64,000 nt of DNA from Kingdonia uniflora (taxonomy: Eukaryota; Streptophyta; Magnoliopsida; Ranunculales; Circaeasteraceae), in the NCBI GenBank assembly GCA_014058105.1, contig JACGCM010002684.1:930001-994000 (forward strand), in the 5' to 3' direction. Made by a program: the position numbers and the translations under genes. Below are positions 35,770 to 46,923 of this stretch, in pieces. The notes under the pieces were generated by a model, which worked only from the letters and a program-made list of their open reading frames with translations, did no database searches and was not told the origin of the DNA. Position 1 is the stretch's first letter, and each line of letters begins with the position of its first letter.

Positions 35770-35995
35770 TGTTAGGAAGTCAAACTTCCATATCTTCCAG
35801 ATCTTCCATATCTTTCAAAATCTTCTAGAATCTTCCATATCTTCTATACTAAGAATAAAATATTTATGTATATTAGTTTTCCTATTGTAATACCTAACTA
35901 GAATAATCTAGAATAATCTAGAATATAGTATAAATACATGATTGAGTATCAATAATATCCATTCCAGTAAATTTAATCTTTCTTTCATCTTTACA
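35770..35995 (+). repeat. Copia-1 5' LTR
   Basis: 226 bp, with extra copies of a CTTCCATATCTT-like word compared with the 3' LTR. A TATA-like AGTATAAATACATG lies near 35,927. Confidence 0.9.
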
Positions 35996-36074
35996 TGGTA
36001 TCAGAGCAGGACTAAGATCCTGACCCATCACAGCACTCTAATCTCTCGTGTAGCATCTCTCCTTTTCAGCCATC

Positions 36075-36877
36075 ATGGCCAATGAGGAAGTACCACCACC
36101 ACCACCTCCCGTCCTTGGCAAAGAAATTGTTGTTCCTATCTCAAATCCCTATTTCACTCATCATTCAGATCATCTGGGTTTGGTTTTGATTTCTAAACCC
36201 TTGAATGGAGACAATTATTCTACTTGGAAAAGAGCTATGACTCTGGCTTTAAATTCTAAAAATAAGTTAGGTTTTGTCAATGGCTCAATCAAAGCCCCTT
36301 CAGAAGAAGCTGATCCTGAAGGTTATGCGGCTTGGTCTCGATGTAATGATATGGTCCACTCTTGGATCGTCAACACTCTCAGTCCGGAATTTCAGACAGT
36401 GTGATATATTACTCTACTGCTCATGAAGTTTGGGAAGATCTTTGTGAGTGATTCTCTCAAAGCAATGTACCTCACATCTTTGAGATTTAGCAAGATATTA
36501 CTTGTCTTCGACAAGAACAACTCTTTGTCCCTGCTTATTATACAAAATTGAAGGGCATATGGGATGAACTAGCTTCATACAACAATGTAGTACATGAGGC
36601 ACAACAAGATCAACAAAAATTGATGCAATTTCTGATGGGATTGAATGATTCTTACAGTGCTATTCACGGACAAATCCTCCTGATAAATCCCCTTCCTTCA
36701 GTTCGCCAAACATATTTCTCCGTCTCTCAAGAACTGCAAGTGATTTTGGCGGCAGCGCCGCCATGGCGGTTCGAAGCAACAACAGTAAACCATTTCCATC
36801 GGCGAATACAGGGAGGTCCGAGCGATCTGACCGCCCATATGGGTCACAACATTTCTGATCGCAAGAAAAGTCGCTAG
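36075..36877 (+). pseudogene. Copia-1 gag region
   Basis: ATG 36,075 opens a Pro-rich start (PPPPPPVLGKEIVVPISNPY), then FTHHSDHLGLVLISKPLNGD and NYSTWKRAMTLALNSKNKLG. This is the Retrotran_gag_3/UBN2-type capsid region of copia elements. A TGA at ~36,402 breaks it, and the frame resumes with KGIWDELASYNNVVH and LMQFLMGLNDSYSAIHGQIL to 36,877. A zinc-knuckle region would follow around 36,890-37,000 but is frameshifted (a Cys near YELHGYPAGHLKAKY remains). Confidence 0.8.
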
Positions 36878-37077
36878 AAAATTTCAGTGGAGAACGCCGA
36901 TTTGATCAAGACAGGCGTCATTCTGGCTCTGGAAGAGGACGCCCTCATTGTTCTCATTGTGGAGAATTGGGTCCAAACTTGTTATGAGCTACATGGGTAT
37001 CCAGCGGGCCATCTAAAGGCAAAGTATAATTCAGGCCAATACGCTTCAACGACAATAATAAGCCTACAGCTAATCAT

Positions 37078-40000
37078 GTGTCTGAAGGCTTTTCTAAAAA
37101 AGACGAAAACCAAGTTGTTGGGATTTTAGAGGCTCAATTGAAGCAGCTCTTATCGCTCCTTGATAACAAAAATAAAGGATCTAGCTCTCAAGCAAATACC
37201 GTAACCAAGCCAGGTTTGTCTAAAGTCGCTTCCCGCAGTTGGATCATTAATAGCAGGGCGACGGATCATATTTCTTCATCATCTAAATTATTTTTCCGTA
37301 AAGATAAAAATTGCTCGTTGCCTCCCGTACTACTGCCCAGCAGAGAAAAAGCTAATATCGTTGCAAAAGGATCATTGCCTCTTAATTCCATCTATTATTT
37401 GCATGATGTTCTATGTGTGCCTGCATTTAAAGTTGATTTGATGTCAGTTAGTCGTCTGATGAGATGCCTGAATTGTTCAATACTTTTTTTCCCTTATTGC
37501 TGTATTTTGCAGGATCTGGCTACGAGGAGGAGGATTGGTTTGGGTAAACAACATGACAGATTATACTATTTGGTGGCACTAGCGACGAAGAAATCCGTGA
37601 CCAACTCTTCCTCGCCCACAAACCGACCAGCCTGCAATCTCACCATCTCATCCACCGATCTCTGGCATAACCGGTTAGGCCATGTATCACCTCCTCGTTT
37701 AAGTTTCATTGCCAAGAACTTTTTAAATTTTTCCGTCCAATACAATAACGCTTGCCCTATATGTCATTTGGCTAAGCAAAGTCGTTTACCTTTCAGCCCT
37801 AGTATAATTTCTTCTATAAAACCTTTTGAGATAATTCATTGTGACATTTGGGGTCGTTATCGACACCCTTCTCTTTCTGGTGCTTATTACTTTCTTACAT
37901 TGTTGATGATTATACACGTTTCACATGGATTTTCTTGATGCGACACAAAGATGATGCACAATCACTTCTAAAGCGGTTCTTCAGTTATGTTCGCACTCAA
38001 TTTGAGTCTCATATTAAGACTTTTCGAAGTGATAATGGTGGAGAATTTATCTCACTTCGTTCTTTTTTTCAAGAAAATGGTCATTTTTCAGCATTCTTGT
38101 GTTTACACGCCTCAACAAAATGGGGTTGTGGAACGCAAGCATCGTCACATCCTACCCAATTTTGGGGTAAGTGTGCTCTTACTACTGTACACATCATCAA
38201 TCGACTCCCTTCTCCAGTTCTCGCCTTCAAAACTCTTTTTGAACTTCTCTACTCAAAACTGCCTTCTTTTTCTCATCTCCGTGTCTTTGGTTGTTTAGCC
38301 TGTGCTACTAATGTCCATACTTCTCACAAATTTAACTATCGTTCTATAACCTCAATTTTTATCGGCTATCCTATCGGTCAAAAGGCATACAAATTATTCG
38401 ATTTGTCGACCAAAAAAGTTTTCACTAGCCGCGATGTGAGATTTTACGAAAATATTTTTCTTTATGCATCTGTCAAGCCCAATTCTGTTATTTCTCCTTC
38501 AAACACAGATTCTAGTCCAATTCCTCTTGTCACCCACAACACCACTTATTCTTTTGATTCCAATCAAAACACTTCTCATCCAAACACATCACCTCCCGAT
38601 CATACAGTCGCGCCTCCTTCTTCTCCAAATCCACAACATGTGCTTGCCTCTTCTTTTCCGCAGGAACCACCATCTTCCCATCAGTCGGCCATTCTACGCA
38701 CATACACGCGCCGCCCCAAGAATTCTTCTGACCCAATTGATCGTTGCGACCCATCCTCTCTCATCGTCTCTAAAAATGCATCACCACCATCCACTGCGCC
38801 GGAATCCTCATCAAACCCACTCCCCAAACCGTCTCTACAGTCACCTCTCTTTTCATCTGAACCCGATCCCGAACCCGCTTCGCTTCGCCGCTCCAGCCGC
38901 CAAACCGGTCCGCCGGTCAAGCTCAACGATTATGTATGCTCCAACGTTTACTCCGACCAATCGGCCTCCTTAATGTTGGGTCCGACCAAAGGTACACGTT
39001 ATCCATTGGCCAATTATGTTTCATATCACAGATATAAGCCTGTATATCGATCTTTTGTTGCTCAGATTAGTAATGTCACGGAATCCAGGTCTTATTCGGA
39101 AGCCGCCGTTCATCCTGAGTGGCAGGAAGCAATGCGCTCTGAATTGCAGGCTCTCCAAGCCAACGACACTTGGTCCCTCATTCCACTCCCGGCCGGTAAG
39201 ACACCTATTGGCTGCAGATGGGTGTATAAAATTAAACACCGTTCAAATGGATCTATCGAGAGGTACAAAGCCCGATTGGTCGCAAAAGGCTTCACTCAGC
39301 TAGTAGGTGTCGATTATCAGGATACCTTTTCCCCCACTGCCAAGATCATCTCAGTTCGCTGCTTGCTCGTGTTGGCCGCAGCTCGTGGCTGGTCCCTTCA
39401 TCAAATGGACGTCAACAATACTTTTCTTCATGGCGACTTAGCTGAAGAAATATATGTCTCCACCGCCAGGGCTTCGGCGACCGAGGGAGAAAAACTTGTT
39501 GTGTCGCCTTCGTAAGTCATTGTACAGTTTGAAACAAGCATCTCGTCAGTGGTTCTCTAAGTTCTCAGAATCTATTCGCTCCGCTGGTTATGTACAATTT
39601 CGAGCTGATTATTCTCTGTTCACCAGAAAACAAGGCAAGTCTTTTACTGCTCTCTTGATATATGTTGATGATATTCTAATTACTGGAAATGATCCTGTTA
39701 GCATTGCTGCAATTAAAAAATTTCTACGTAGTCATTTTCATCTCAAAGATCTTGGTAATTTGAAATACTTTCTTGGTATTGAGGTTTCTGCTTCTAAGAG
39801 CGAGATTTTTATTTCCCAACGTAAATATGCATTAGAAATCATTGAGGATGCAGGGCTGTTGGGCGCAGCCCCTGTTGATACTCTTATGGAACGAAGCTTG
39901 AAATTATCGGACAAGAGCGACCTGCTCAAAGATCCTGGTCGGTATAGAAGATTAGTCGGCAGATTAATTTACTTGACTGTTTTGAGGCCTGATATAACAT

Positions 40001-40600
40001 ATGTTGTACATGTTTTGAGTAGATTTATGCACCAACCCCGAAGACTTTATATGGAGGCAGCTCTTCGGGTTGTCCGATATCTAAAAGATGCACTTGGCCA
40101 AGGCCTATTCTTCTCTTCGAAAAGTGATTTCAAGTTGAGGGTTTACTGTGACTCGGATTGGGCAAGTTGCCCACTCACTAGGAGATCGTGTCTTTCTTGG
40201 ACATTCATTAATATCTTGGAGGTCGAAGCGACAGAAAATAGTTTCACTCTCTTCCGCCGAGGCAGAATACCGTGTAATGACGGGAGCCTGTTGTGAGTTG
40301 ACATGGCTCCGATATCTATTGAGGAACTTGGGACTTTCACATCACGAATCAGCCTTGCTATATTGCGACAACAAGGCTGCCTTACACATTACAGCAAACC
40401 CAGTTTTTCATGAGCGAACTAGGCACATTGAGATGGATTGTCATTACATTAGAGACAAGATCCAAAATGGTTTTGTGACTACAAGATATGTAAATTCTGC
40501 ACATCAGCTAGCAGACGTCTTGACCAAACCCTTAGGGAAAGAGATATTTGTTCCTATGGTTCACAAGTTGGGATTGCAGGATATCCACTCTCCAACTTGA
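37078..40600 (+). pseudogene. Copia-1 pol region (protease, integrase, reverse transcriptase, RNase H)
   Basis: The pieces occur in order. 37,078-37,938 holds a protease-like SRSWIINSRATDHISSSSKL, where the family's D-S/T-G-A catalytic motif is NSRAT, so the catalytic Asp is lost. GAG-pre-integrase follows (LWHNRLGHVSPPRLSFIA, CPICHLAKQSRLPF). Integrase passes to a second frame from 37,848 with VDDYTRFTWIF and FRSDNGGEFISL (second Asp), then a ~100-codon internal loss with a QQNGVVERKHRHIL shadow. Reverse transcriptase is at ~39,100-39,515 (CRWVYKIKHRSNGSIERYK, MDVNNTFLHGDLAEEIYV) and continues in another frame from 39,454 with YVDDILITGND. RNase H lies in 39,454-40,600 (YCDSDWASCPL, SLSSAEAEYRVMTGACCEL, LYCDNKAALHI, HQLADVLTKPLG). 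At least four frameshifts are present. Confidence 0.88.
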
Positions 40601-40607
40601 GGGGGAG

Positions 40608-40805
40608 TGTTAGGAAGTCAAACTTCCATATCTTCCAGAATATTCCATATCTTCCATACTAAGAATATAATATTTGTGTATATTAGTTTTCCTATTGTAA
40701 TACCTAACTAGAATAATCTAGAATAATCTATAATGTAGTATAAATACATGATTGAGTATCAATAATATCCATTCCAGTAAATTCAATCTTTCTTTCATCT
40801 TTACA
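40608..40805 (+). repeat. Copia-1 3' LTR
   Basis: 198 bp, directly after GAGGGGGAG and followed by the AATTT target duplication. Confidence 0.9.
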
Positions 40806-41222
40806 AATTTCACCAATGTTTTAAACGATAAGAACAAATCTAAGATAGGGCTACCAATATTTGATGATGTTGAAGTTGTGCATTTGAGAAAGTATTCGCC
40901 CGTGGTAGTGCAACAAGCTTTTGACATGAAAATGCGACTTACTGCATATTGGAAGATTGTTCTGTTGAGGTTGGTTGATAGTCTGGGTCTGCATTTGGTG
41001 CTCTCTGTTCAAAACTTGGTGAATAATAGCATTGAAGATGAGATTGTTAAGGAGTTGCTAAATTCCCAGAACGGTGGTATCGAAAAGATGTTAGAAGAGT
41101 CCCCTGTGGTTGTTACAAAGCGGGAAAAACTGAACAAGAGTATCAAGTTACTCCAGGATTCGAAGGAAGTGGTGTCAAACATCATGGATCGGATGTCTGC
41201 TGATGGTTGTCCTGCTCATTAG

Positions 41223-41877
41223 AATTTTAGTATCAATTTTTGGCTGCCATGGTGTGGTTTTGGTCAGGCTAAATAGAGGCTTTTTTTTGTGCGGTGTCTG
41301 ACATTTTGTACCCTGAACTAGGATTATGTTCAATGTTATTTTGCTGATATGCCTTTTTGCATAACGTCTAGTAGTGCATTATTATTTTCTGCAACGCCCA
41401 ACCATGTTATTGCTCTGCACTTGGCTACAAATCTTTGTTTCATCACTTTCACGAATGAACCAAATAAATCAATATAAATTACTACTTTGTTTGAGAGAAA
41501 GTGATTAGTTGTGATATTAAAGTTAGACATAAATTTAGCAGAGATCAATCATTTGGCAGATGATCTAACCTAAGGTGTCTCTTCTCCTCGTCTCCACCAT
41601 CTATGTTTATACGCTTAAATCATAGAGAACCCAATAGTCATCCAAAATATTTAAATTGCAAGGAATTCTTAAAATGCTTCATATATAGTTTAGTTACAAT
41701 GATCTTCGTATTCCCTTAATGAAGATGAATACTTATGATGACTTGTAAATTTAACTCTTAGATTTAAGATGACTTTTCATCTCCTGTAACTCATGGGTGT
41801 AAATCATCTATAAATAGGCTATTGTACAACACAAATTATTGGCAGAAGAACTCTCTTTATAGTGTTCTTTAAACAAT
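41223..41877. other. Spacer between the dynamin copies, no gene seen
   Basis: AT-rich. 41,720-41,870 may hold the promoter and leader of the second dynamin gene (CTATAAATAGGC at ~41,809, about 70 bp before the ATG), which would be a good TATA box. Confidence 0.45.
41809..41820 (+). promoter_or_regulatory. TATA-box-like element upstream of dynamin copy 2
   Basis: CTATAAATAGGC lies about 70 bp before the ATG at 41,878, a normal plant TATA-to-start spacing. Function is inferred. Confidence 0.5.
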
Positions 41878-43059
41878 ATGGCAATATCAAATGATCTCAA
41901 TACCCATGGTGAAAACCAACTAAGTTTAAACTACAACAACCACATCCGACCTCTCCTTGATGTCGTTGACAAACTGAGAAACCTGAAAGTCGTGGAAGAA
42001 GGGATACAACTCCCTACGATTGTTGTTGTTGGAGACCAATCCTCAGGCAAGTCTAGTGTCCTGGAGTCCTTAGCAGGTATTAGTCTCCCCAGAGGCCAAG
42101 GCATGTGCACTCGGGTTCCCCTCATTATGGGGTTGCAAAGCCACACGACAACAAACCCTGAGCTCCACCTAGAGTACCATGGAAAGACTGTTCCCACTGA
42201 TGAGACCAACATTGCAGAAGCAATTTGTTTCGCTACTCAAAAAATTGCGGGTAATGGTAAGTGCATTTCAAACATTCCTCTTACTCTTGTTGTGAAAAAG
42301 AAAGGTGTCCCTGACCTGACTATGGTAGACTTACCTGGTATAACTAGAGTTCATGTCCACGGTCAGCCCCAAGACATTTATGAACAAACATCGGGAATTA
42401 TAATGGAGTACATTAGTCCAAAAGAGAGTATAATCCTCAATGTTTTATCGGCTACTGTTGATTTCCCGACTTGTGAGTCCATTAGGATGTCTCAAAAGGT
42501 TGATAAAACTGGGGAGAGGACTCTAGCTGTTGTTACTAAAGCGGATAAAGCTCCTGAAGGCTTACTGGAGAAGGTTATGGTTGATGATGTGAACATTGGT
42601 CTTGGTTATGTATGTGTGAGAAACCGCATTGGTGATGAGACTTATGAAGAAGCGAGGGTTGAGGAAGCGAGAATGTTTGAGTCACATCCACTATTGTCTA
42701 ATATTGAGAAAGGCATTGTGAGCATCCCTGTGTTGGCTCAAAAGCTTGTGCAAATCCAAGCTCAAATTATAGCTATGTGTTTACCTGATATTGTTACGAA
42801 GATCAACAAAAAGCTGAATCAAAATATATCTGATCATGGCCAAATGCCGAGTAATCTGTCTTCGATGTCTAATGCAGTGACAGCTTTTATGCGTATTCTT
42901 GGGTCTTCAAAAGAGTCTTTTAAGAAGATCTTGGTGAGAGGCGAATTCGATGAGTACCCGGAGGATGTTCATATGCATTGTATGGCTCAAATGGCTTTGA
43001 ATTTTAGCGAAGGACTCCGACTTTTACCATTTTCAAAAAAATTATCTTTAGGAGTTTAG
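41878..43059 (+). pseudogene. Dynamin-related protein 4C-like gene, copy 2, C-terminally truncated
   Basis: An uninterrupted 393-codon frame encodes a full dynamin GTPase domain: G1 GDQSSGKSS at residues 52-60, signature LPRGQG at 70-75, G3 DLPG at 151-154 and G4 TKAD at 220-223. Part of the middle domain follows, to about residue 375 (MHCMAQMA). There its match with copy 1 stops and the last ~18 codons (ending FSKKLSLGV) are unrelated. Full DRP4-type proteins are about 600-700 residues with a C-terminal effector domain, missing here. It is a tandem duplicate of copy 1 and lacks copy 1's early TAA. It could still be translated as a free GTPase-domain protein with a good upstream TATA box, so 'pseudogene' is a judgement based on truncation. 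Confidence 0.8.
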
Positions 43060-44235
43060 GGTGAATTTAACTGCAATTTATCCGGGTCAAGCCTGTATAA
43101 TTTTATGAATGCCAAACTACCATTTTCATTAAAAATTCACTAGCAGTTAGCGTGAGCCTATAATGATTTTTAAAATTTTTAGAGAATTGAAAACTATTAA
43201 ATAGGTTTTTATATGCTTAATTTTTAATGACTTGTAATGTTGGTGATCCATCATCGAAGGCATTTTTATTTTTTTAGTGCTGAAGACACGTCTTTGTATA
43301 GTTTAAGTGCTGAAGGCGTGTGCCCAGTTCTATAGACAGTGCTATCAAGATTTTACCGTGGCTTGGTCAAGGGTAATATTATTCTTCAGAATTCTCAAAC
43401 GTAACTGGAAATAGTTGATCATGCATAAGATACTGGACAGACGGACGACTTACAGTCTTTTAACATGATGATTTGGTTATCTGTAAATCGCTTTACTTTG
43501 GCTTTAACAAAAATCTTAGTACTTAGTAATGACATGAGTACAAGACGTCAATCTTGATCGAAGACCTTCATAGACAAAACATAGTCCAACCATATTGGGT
43601 GGTCCAAAGTGATAGCAGTATAACGCTATAAAGAGCAAGGCGGATCAATGTTTTGAGTGAGGGATCACACTCTCACACAATCAATATTGTTTAGAATTTT
43701 TATTTCTTATAATTAGATTATTATCGGACTGCAAAACAGCTTTATAAATGAATATGAGAAAACTTGAAGTGATATTGTCTTCAATAGTAGGGTTTTTTTT
43801 TACATAAGCCTAATGTCCGACTTTGAAAAAGAACCCCCTTTAGTATAACTTGAAATGTTAAACTTAACGTTGTTCTTGACATAAATACAGGCTGAAACGA
43901 CACAATATTATTAAATAGCACTGAAATTGCTAGATTAACAAATCTGCAAATATTAATAGTAGCATCTTACATAATATATGACATATACATGTAATGAAAA
44001 CCCATTTACAACTCTAACACAGAGCTTTACAATATATCATATAATCTCGGTGCAGCTGAAAATAGCTCCTCTCACAAAACCAATGTTTTGTAATTTTAGT
44101 AAACATTACATTATTTTAGCTTTAAGAACTTATAAATTTCTCAGTAATCCAGTATACAAACATATGAAAATTTAAGCATTTCTTGATTGACCTGCCCTTC
44201 CATGAGAACTATCTAACATGAAGATATTAAGAATC
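43060..44235. other. Intergenic, no gene seen
   Basis: AT-rich DNA downstream of the truncated dynamin copy. I see no domain-bearing frame. The start of this unrelated sequence at ~42,995 is the truncation breakpoint. Confidence 0.45.
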
Positions 44236-44470
44236 TCATCTGGGTAAGAGCGCATCATCTTCATCTGCATTTGTCGTAGAGTAAGAACATACAAGATCTT
44301 CATTCATAGCTTTGCAGGCATCCAACAAAACTTGTTCAAGCTCCTGATGGCAGTAGTACAAAAAAATCTGGTTGAACAACCGATCATGTATTTCTTGAAA
44401 TCTAATAACTCTTTCCTCTGCACGTTCCAAAGTCTTGCTTATGATTCTCAGTTTACCCCAAAATGTAAAC
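44236..44470 (-). pseudogene. Unidentified exon fragment
   Basis: The minus-strand frame GKLRIISKTLERAEERVIRF, then QEIHDRLFNQIFLYYCHQEL and EQVLLDACKAMNEDL, looks like a conserved helical exon, with an earlier piece LEEMAKAVSLHFGV in another frame just upstream. I do not recognise the family. It lies next in line after the NO VEIN-like exons on the same strand and could belong to the same captured set. Confidence 0.35.
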
Positions 44471-45039
44471 TAACTGCCTTCGCCATTTCTTCAAGTTTGG
44501 CAAATAGAGAAAAACTGAAGCAGAGAAGCCAACCAAGCTGCATATAACTCAGGTATAATCCATGGAATTTCTAAATATAGGGTTTAGATGCAAGGGATTG
44601 AACTGGCCCATCAATGAAACGACCCCGTATGCCTCAAATCACCTCAACTTTTACAATATAACTTAGGACGAGGGAAACCAGATAAAAGTATGCGTACAAA
44701 TCCTTTATGAACTCAATGATGTACATGAATCTTGTTTGAACTTGATAGGTTTGGATGTTGCGGAGTCAACGCCCGCTACGACTATAGGGCAAGTAATGTA
44801 CCTTTTGTGATTTGTCCTCAATAACTTCCCCACCATATTTCCTCGTGTTCGAATTCTGAGTTCCAACATCACCGGAACTCCACCACCGTTCTTAAAACTG
44901 CTAAGCTTGTTCCTACTCTATATAGAGGAACCTTATCTCCTTCAAGAGTCGCAAATACGATTCAATGACTTTTTCGAGGTTGACAATACTTCTTCAACTG
45001 TAGTCATGAACATGAAAATGCATTGTAATTAAATAACAA

Positions 45040-46090
45040 ATAAATGTCTATTATTATAAGAACTCTCCATAACCCAGTGAATCAAAATCATTGACTGGAA
45101 ATTTCTCTGTCAACCATAATTCACAATCACATAACTTCTTCCAGCATGAAAGTCTTTTCTTGAACGGTGATTTGGCCTCCCTTGTAATTGATATTTCATG
45201 TTCAAAATACGCAGCGGTACTCTTGCCAATATCAACAACAGTAACATCTGTAGAGTGTAGTGTAGCATAAGAAGAAAATCAACATTTTGCCATTTCCCTG
45301 TAAAAATCAAAAGTAAGGTCAACCCTATTTGCTATAAAAGGAGGACAAACAAAAAATCTAGTAAACTTGAACGCTTAGCAAACCTGATACATTTAATTTA
45401 TGTAAAGAAGACTGTTGTGCATATCTCTTTTGCACGGAGGCTCAATTTTAATTGTCTCGAGTTCAGCAAAAGATAAAGGTGGAGATGTACATATATGTTG
45501 ACCAATGGAATGAAAAGCATCATAAAGGCCATCCCACATCCCTAATTTAATGGACTCTGTCTGCAATGAAAAAAACCTCAAACAAATATCAATGCAGATA
45601 TACCATGAATTAGCATATATACGTCATTATCCTGTTTTTTAGATGAGAAATGTACATTCATAAAGAAAATATCAGATCTCAAGGAGGGCCAGGCAAGGGG
45701 GAATGATATACAAAGATTTATAGAAGAAGTACTAATTAACTCCCATTATGCATTACACTACAATACAGAGGGAAATTAAAAGATCAACTTACCAGGATAT
45801 TTAGTAAACCAATAAACGAAAATATTGAAAATAAAGACAATATTTTCTTTTCACACAGAAACCGGTCGAAAAAGAATTGATTTCCCTTTTGATCTTCAGA
45901 ATTGTATAAAAGAAGCATCCGATCCAAAATCTATAAGTAAAATAAAGGAGTCTTCAATAACAGCATGATGTATTTGACAGTTTAGAGGTAATAAATGCAG
46001 GCTCTAAAGAAACAATACCTCTACAACAGGATGCACCCGACATGCTTCCTTCCAGGTCGTAATAAACTTAGTGATTGACCTTTAGAATTT
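45040..46090 (-). pseudogene. NO VEIN-like gene, internal exon fragments with introns
   Basis: NO VEIN (NOV) is a large plant nuclear protein with an HSP90-type ATPase-like region, needed for leaf vasculature and auxin-related patterning. On the minus strand I read ITKFITTWKEACRVHPVVE followed by a GTATTG donor (~46,080-46,022). ILDRMLLLYNSEDQKG and SFIGLLNILV follow (~45,932-45,794), then ESIKLGMWDGLYDAFHSIGQ and ELETIKIEPPCKRD (45,560-45,390). The last block is DIGKSTAAYFEHEISIT, KKRLSCWKKLCDCELWLTE and KFPVNDFDSLGYGEFL (45,260-45,045). This exon order matches my recollection of plant NO VEIN homologues from the TWKEACRE and IKCGMWDSIYDTF regions onward. Stops and missing flanking exons make it a fragment. 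The identity is from memory only. Confidence 0.5.
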
Positions 46091-46139
46091 TGAGATTGTT
46101 TACTGCTCTTTTCTTGCAAAAGATTTAATCTAGCCGCAC

Positions 46140-46923
46140 GCCTTTTGTCTCTTGTCTCTTTTAGCCACTTTGCGCCGGGAAAGGGAATCAGTGTTGACTT
46201 AGCCTTTGTATCCTTCTTCTTCTTTCCAGAACAACAGCATCCACGGTGCGCCTACTTTGGCAAGCAATTGGAAGTCCTCAACAAATGTGGCTTCCTTGTC
46301 TTTGGTGCATCAAACCCATAGAGAGTCTGCCTTCGGAAAACACATCCCATCCCGACATAAATGGGTCCTTGAATCCCATCCAAACCTTTCATGTTAATCT
46401 GGAGAAAAGATTAGCCATTAATTTCACATATACAAAATACCAATTTCAAAGAACAACAACAATATAGAGGATTTTGTGCTTACATCAAAGAATACAGTAT
46501 TTCTGTTAGCATATCAATCATTTCAATCAATACCGTCAAACCTCTGTGAAAACTGCACATAGCATACTTTTTCCCCAACAATGGATCCATCATAAAACGC
46601 ATTCCCTCCCTGAGAGCCTTACTGTTGTTGATGTAATGATTGCAATCCAAGTTCAGCAGATAGGGTGCATTTGTCAGCACAGCGGAGACTCTCACCTATT
46701 TTTCATACATATAAAGCATAAAATTAGAAATAAAAACTTCCAAATATAACAAACTGCAATAAACCAAAACATTGACTTATAAATTATCTACTTACCAGAG
46801 CATTCATGGTACTAGCCTTCTTATGATGATTGTCTTCAGGCCTCTTCTCCCTAGAGACATACACTAGACGTAGTAATTGATTTCTATCAGTGTCAGGTCC
46901 CCCACTTTGGCCTAGAAATACCT
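46140..46923 (-). pseudogene. Cellulose synthase (CesA) catalytic-region fragment, three exons
   Basis: CesA proteins are plasma-membrane processive glucosyltransferases making cellulose. Exon 1 (46,923-46,798): [20 protein letters not shown] and [21 protein letters not shown] with a GTAAG donor. Exon 2 (46,695-46,487): [40 protein letters not shown] and GKK, then a one-base shift into [14 protein letters not shown] with two TGA codons where the family has Arg. Exon 3 (~46,392-46,200): [20 protein letters not shown] and [15 protein letters not shown]. The substrate-binding DCDHY motif is DCNHY here, losing one metal/UDP-ligand Asp. Intron positions look like those of real CesA genes. N-terminal zinc finger, TED, QxxRW and membrane segments are absent. 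The right-hand limit of exon 3 merges into other sequence near 46,140. Confidence 0.8.

Larger units (their letters stand above)
35770..40805 (+). mobile_element. Copia-1: Ty1/copia retrotransposon inserted in the dynamin gene
   Basis: LTRs lie at 35,770-35,995 (226 bp) and 40,608-40,805 (198 bp). They start TGTTAGGAAGTCAAACTTCC and end ATCTTTACA. The perfect 5-bp target duplication AATTT lies at 35,765-35,769 and 40,806-40,810. The primer-binding site TGGTATCAGAGC (initiator-tRNA-Met type) directly follows the 5' LTR, and the PPT GAGGGGGAG precedes the 3' LTR. Internal order is gag, GAG-pre-integrase, integrase, reverse transcriptase, RNase H, i.e. Ty1/copia. The LTRs differ mainly by a ~28-bp length difference in a CTTCCATATCTT repeat tract, so the insertion is fairly young. 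Confidence 0.93.
34187..41222 (+). pseudogene. Dynamin-related protein 4C-like gene, copy 1, split by Copia-1
   Basis: DRP4-type proteins are Mx/dynamin-like large GTPases with uncertain plant roles. ATG 34,187 opens [20 protein letters not shown]; the in-frame ATG at 34,109 is less likely because it precedes a TATA-like TATATATATTC stretch. The GTPase domain shows GDQSSGKSS (G1), [15 protein letters not shown] (dynamin signature), DLPGITRVPVHGQPEDIY (G3) and VVTKADKAPEGLL (G4). The middle domain follows (VLAQKLVQIQAQ). The C-terminal effector part resumes after the retrotransposon at 40,806 and ends IMDRMSADGCPAH. Lesions: TAA at 34,520, where copy 2 has TAC, TGA at 35,432, and the 5-kb insertion at 35,770-40,805. 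No introns are seen. The coding parts are 34,187-35,769 and 40,806-41,222. Confidence 0.85.

Noticed and set aside
35996..36007. TGGTATCAGAGC as part of a tRNA gene
   Set aside because: It is the retrotransposon primer-binding site directly after the 5' LTR. No tRNA cloverleaf surrounds it.
38464..38973. 169-codon Pro/Leu/His-rich ORF on plus
   Set aside because: Out-of-frame shadow of the Copia-1 pol linker between integrase and reverse transcriptase.
43925..43950. AGATT-AACA-AATCT hairpin next to CTAG as a Helitron end for the PLD/CesA/NOV block
   Set aside because: The stem is short and AT-only, and the base after CTAG on minus is C rather than T. Not convincing.
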